In this document: positions 14,762-16,767 of the stretch, piece after piece
How the letters are laid out: each line of letters opens with the position of its first letter
Position numbering within the stretch: position 1 is the stretch's first letter
Assembly (NCBI GenBank): GCA_900544425.1
Contig: UQUX01000029.1
Location: forward strand, 1 to 16,767
DNA: 16,767 bases
DNA from: an uncultured Collinsella sp.
Lineage (GTDB): Bacteria; Actinomycetota; Coriobacteriia; Coriobacteriales; Coriobacteriaceae
Direction: 5' to 3'
The notes under the pieces: generated by a model
Seen by the model: the letters and a program-made list of their open reading frames with translations, nothing else
Told to the model about the DNA's origin: nothing
The model's database searches: none
Made by a program: the position numbers and the translations under genes

Positions 14762-15259
14762 ATGAGGATTTTTAGCCCCAAACGATATGTTGCCTCGGTC
14801 GACCGCATCGACCTCGATACCCTCTGGGCCGACGGCAAGCGCGCCATTCTGCTCGATCGCGACAACACCCTGGTGCCGCGTGATACCGAGCAGGTACCTG
14901 CCGCGGTCTCCGCTTGGCTCGAGGCCGCCCATGCCAAGGGCTTTAAGCTGTGCATGGTGTCCAACAACTGGCATCGCGACCAGGTCATGGCGTCGGCGCG
15001 CGAGCTGGGGCTCGAGGCCATTAGCCATGCCATGAAGCCGGCGCCATTTGCCCTCAAAGCGGGTCTTAAACGTCTGGGCGTCACGGCCGACGAGGCCGTG
15101 CTGATCGGGGATCAGCTTTACACGGACGTGTGGAGCGGTAACTTTGCCGGTGTTGACACTATTCTGGTCAAGCCGCAGGCAACCCAGGACCTGTGGTACA
15201 CGCAGATCTTCCGTATCTTTGAGCGCCGGGCCCTGCGCGACCTTCCCTGCGAGGAATAG
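14762..15259 (+). CDS. YqeG-like HAD-superfamily phosphatase
   Basis: A 165-residue cytoplasmic protein of the YqeG/PGP-like HAD IIIA family. Motifs in order: DRDNTL (32-37) with Asp32 and Asp34, SNN (67-69), Lys92 of KP, and GDQLYTD (116-122) with Asp117 and Asp122. All catalytic positions are kept, so a Mg-dependent phosphatase is expected; the substrate is unknown. ATG 14762 is chosen as the first ATG, 2 nt after the mltG stop; the ribosome site is poor (GGA at 14752-14754), so translational coupling is likely. In several actinobacteria aroE follows mltG, and here this gene takes that place. Confidence 0.85.
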   Translation: MRIFSPKRYVASVDRIDLDTLWADGKRAILLDRDNTLVPRDTEQVPAAVSAWLEAAHAKGFKLCMVSNNWHRDQVMASARELGLEAISHAMKPAPFALKAGLKRLGVTADEAVLIGDQLYTDVWSGNFAGVDTILVKPQATQDLWYTQIFRIFERRALRDLPCEE

Positions 15260-15267
15260 GTTTCGCC

Positions 15268-15801
15268 ATGTCTCAGCACATCAAACACGGCTGCGACCAT
15301 ATCTTCTTTATCGGCTTTTTGGGCGCGGGCAAGTCGACGCTTGCGCGCAACGTGGGCACTATGTTCAAGCGTCGATTCATCGATACCGATCGTTTGGTTG
15401 TGCGTCGTTGCGGCAAGTCGGTGACCGAGATTTTTGAGACCGAGGGCGAGGATCGTTTTCGCGAGCTCGAGACCTCGGCACTCCGTTCGCTTCAAAGCGA
15501 GCGCAGTCTGCTGGTATCGTGCGGGGGCGGCATCGTCGAGACGCCGGTTAACATTGAACTGATGCACGAGATGGGTACCTGTGTGTACCTCGAAGGCGAC
15601 TTTGAGGACTCGTTGCGCCAGATTCGCCGCTCCGATACCCGGCCTGATTTCCGCTCGCCCGAGCACGCCGCGCGCCTGTTTGAGCATCGCCGTCCGCTGT
15701 ATCGCCAAGCCGCCGATATTACCCTTGATATTCGCAACAAGTCCTTCGAGGACGTTTCCTACCTTTGTGCCGAGAAGCTTTTGGAGCGTGGACTGCTATG
15801 A
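15268..15801 (+). CDS. aroK: Shikimate kinase
   Basis: A 177-residue kinase converting shikimate and ATP to shikimate 3-phosphate in the aromatic amino acid pathway. Walker A is GFLGAGKST (16-24). The shikimate site shows DTD (39-41), FRELE (64-68) with Arg65, and CGGG (85-88). The lid has RRSDTRP (120-126), and RRPLY (141-145) supplies the C-terminal arginine. All key residues are present and length is normal. ATG 15268 has GAGGAATAGG just upstream, 8 nt after the previous stop. The stop overlaps the next start by 4 nt (ATGA), the usual aroK-aroB coupling. Confidence 0.93.
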   Translation: MSQHIKHGCDHIFFIGFLGAGKSTLARNVGTMFKRRFIDTDRLVVRRCGKSVTEIFETEGEDRFRELETSALRSLQSERSLLVSCGGGIVETPVNIELMHEMGTCVYLEGDFEDSLRQIRRSDTRPDFRSPEHAARLFEHRRPLYRQAADITLDIRNKSFEDVSYLCAEKLLERGLL

Positions 15802-16767
15802 TTCGCCGTCAACTTATCAATTTCCAAAACCGCAGTGTCGATGTCCGCGTCGGATTGGGCGCGTTCGAGGAGCTGTCGCGCATGTTTGCCTCGGCTGTGG
15901 GCAAGCCTAAGCGCGCGATGGTTGTTTGGAACGACGCCACATCCGAGCGTTTTGGCGAGGTCGTCGAGCATGCGCTGGTCGACGCCGGTTTTGCCGTGTC
16001 GCTGCTCGTCCTCGAGGTTTCGCCTGCTGGTGCCACGCTGGCCGATGCCGATGCTATCTTTGGCGCCTTGTCTGCCAACGGCATTACCTGCGACGATCTG
16101 GTTGTCGCCGTTGGCGATGCCGCAACCTGCTCGGTTGTTAGCTGGTGCGCCAACCAGTGGTGCGGTCGCACCGAGTGCGCGCTGCTGCCGACGACGTTCG
16201 ACGCCATGCTCACGGTCGCGACGACCATGAAGCCGCTCGTCGCCTCGTCGGCCAATGCGCTTCCCGCTATCGCGTTTCGTCCCGAACCGGGCTTGGTCGT
16301 GTGTGACCTCGACCTTGTTCGCGAGGCGGAACCCGAGGACCTCAAGTTTGGCTATGCGGTACTTGTTGGCACCATGCTTTCGAGCAGCAAGTCCCGCTGG
16401 AATCAGTTTACTGAGACCGTCCCCGAGATTCTCGCGGGCGAGGAGGTCGCACTCGTCAATGCCGTTCAATGGTCTCAGACTGCCCGCAAGGACGTGCTGA
16501 CGGCCACGAACCCGAGCGCTCGCCATGCGCTCGATTTTGGCAAGACGGGGGAGCGCACCCTGCGCGCTTGCTTGGGCGATGCCGCTTCGCAGGTCCCTGC
16601 CTACCAGCTGTTGTCCGAGGGCATGCGCTTTGAGGCGCGCCTAGCACACGATGCCTGCGACTTCGATATCGACTATGTGTTTGATCTCGATGACTGCCTG
16701 GAGGACTTTGGCATCGAGGAGCTTGCCTTCGACTTGGAGCCTGCCGCATATATCGAGGAGTTCCGCA
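15798..16767 (+). CDS. 3-dehydroquinate synthase-like protein with lost catalytic residues (3' end outside window)
   Basis: An open frame of 323 codons from ATG 15798, still open at the right edge. It starts in a 4-nt overlap with aroK and aligns along its length with AroB: a DxT-like NDAT (46-49), SPAGATLAD where AroB has PxGExxK, VAVGD (103-107), LPTT (130-133), AFRP (159-162) and LDFGKT (245-250). However the glycine-rich NAD loop is eroded. The first zinc ligand Glu is Val188 and the nearby Lys is Gly191 (GYAVLVG, 185-191). The GHTxGH zinc histidines are Lys249 and Arg253, and the later HGE block is absent. No stop or frameshift is seen. By position it should be aroB, yet it can hardly be a standard zinc-dependent synthase. 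A divergent relative or non-catalytic partner is more likely; I leave the symbol empty. Confidence 0.78.
   Translation, partial: MIRRQLINFQNRSVDVRVGLGAFEELSRMFASAVGKPKRAMVVWNDATSERFGEVVEHALVDAGFAVSLLVLEVSPAGATLADADAIFGALSANGITCDDLVVAVGDAATCSVVSWCANQWCGRTECALLPTTFDAMLTVATTMKPLVASSANALPAIAFRPEPGLVVCDLDLVREAEPEDLKFGYAVLVGTMLSSSKSRWNQFTETVPEILAGEEVALVNAVQWSQTARKDVLTATNPSARHALDFGKTGERTLRACLGDAASQVPAYQLLSEGMRFEARLAHDACDFDIDYVFDLDDCLEDFGIEELAFDLEPAAYIEEFR

Noticed and set aside
15798..16767. aroB-like gene as a decaying pseudogene
   Set aside because: No stop or frameshift over 323 codons, and the start is still coupled to aroK by ATGA, so ongoing function is more likely.

Overview
This 16.8 kb window is a dense, single-strand stretch of bacterial chromosome. 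All 17 genes I can support (15 complete, one cut by each window edge) lie on the + strand, usually with overlaps or gaps of only a few bases. The GC-rich codon use, AGGAGG-type ribosome binding sites and gene content point to an actinobacterium. My best inference is Coriobacteriia (Collinsella-like), but this is recognition from protein style and gene order, not a database result. I see no mobile element, CRISPR array, rRNA or tRNA.

Layout. (1) 1-526: 3' end of ileS and its terminator. (2) 640-2252: lspA and an RluA/RluD-family pseudouridine synthase gene, overlapping by one base. (3) 2335-3630: a membrane family-2 glycosyltransferase, followed by a strong hairpin. (4) 3712-6823: a small prepilin peptidase (A24), a dGTPase-like HD hydrolase and rarA. 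(5) 6924-10077: four tightly coupled genes for a DUF948-like membrane coiled-coil protein, an RsbW-like anti-sigma factor, a SigB/SigF-type sigma factor and an AI-2E/PerM-family membrane protein, ending in a clear terminator. (6) 10230-16767: alaS, ruvX, mltG, a YqeG-like HAD phosphatase, aroK and an aroB-like gene running off the window. The alaS-ruvX-mltG-...-aroK-aroB order resembles that of other actinobacteria such as Mycobacterium tuberculosis, although the aroE slot is here taken by the YqeG-like gene.

Most of the window is housekeeping: translation, lipoprotein maturation, rRNA modification, nucleotide hydrolysis, replication-fork maintenance, cell-wall glycan cleavage and shikimate-pathway genes. 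Two places stand out. The gene in the aroB position is an intact reading frame that aligns with 3-dehydroquinate synthase but has lost the zinc ligands and several catalytic residues, so it looks like a pseudoenzyme next to an intact shikimate kinase. The anti-sigma factor beside the SigB-like sigma factor lacks the N-box asparagine and recognisable glycine-rich ATP-binding motifs, and a GGGTAC element upstream of its operon suggests possible autoregulation.
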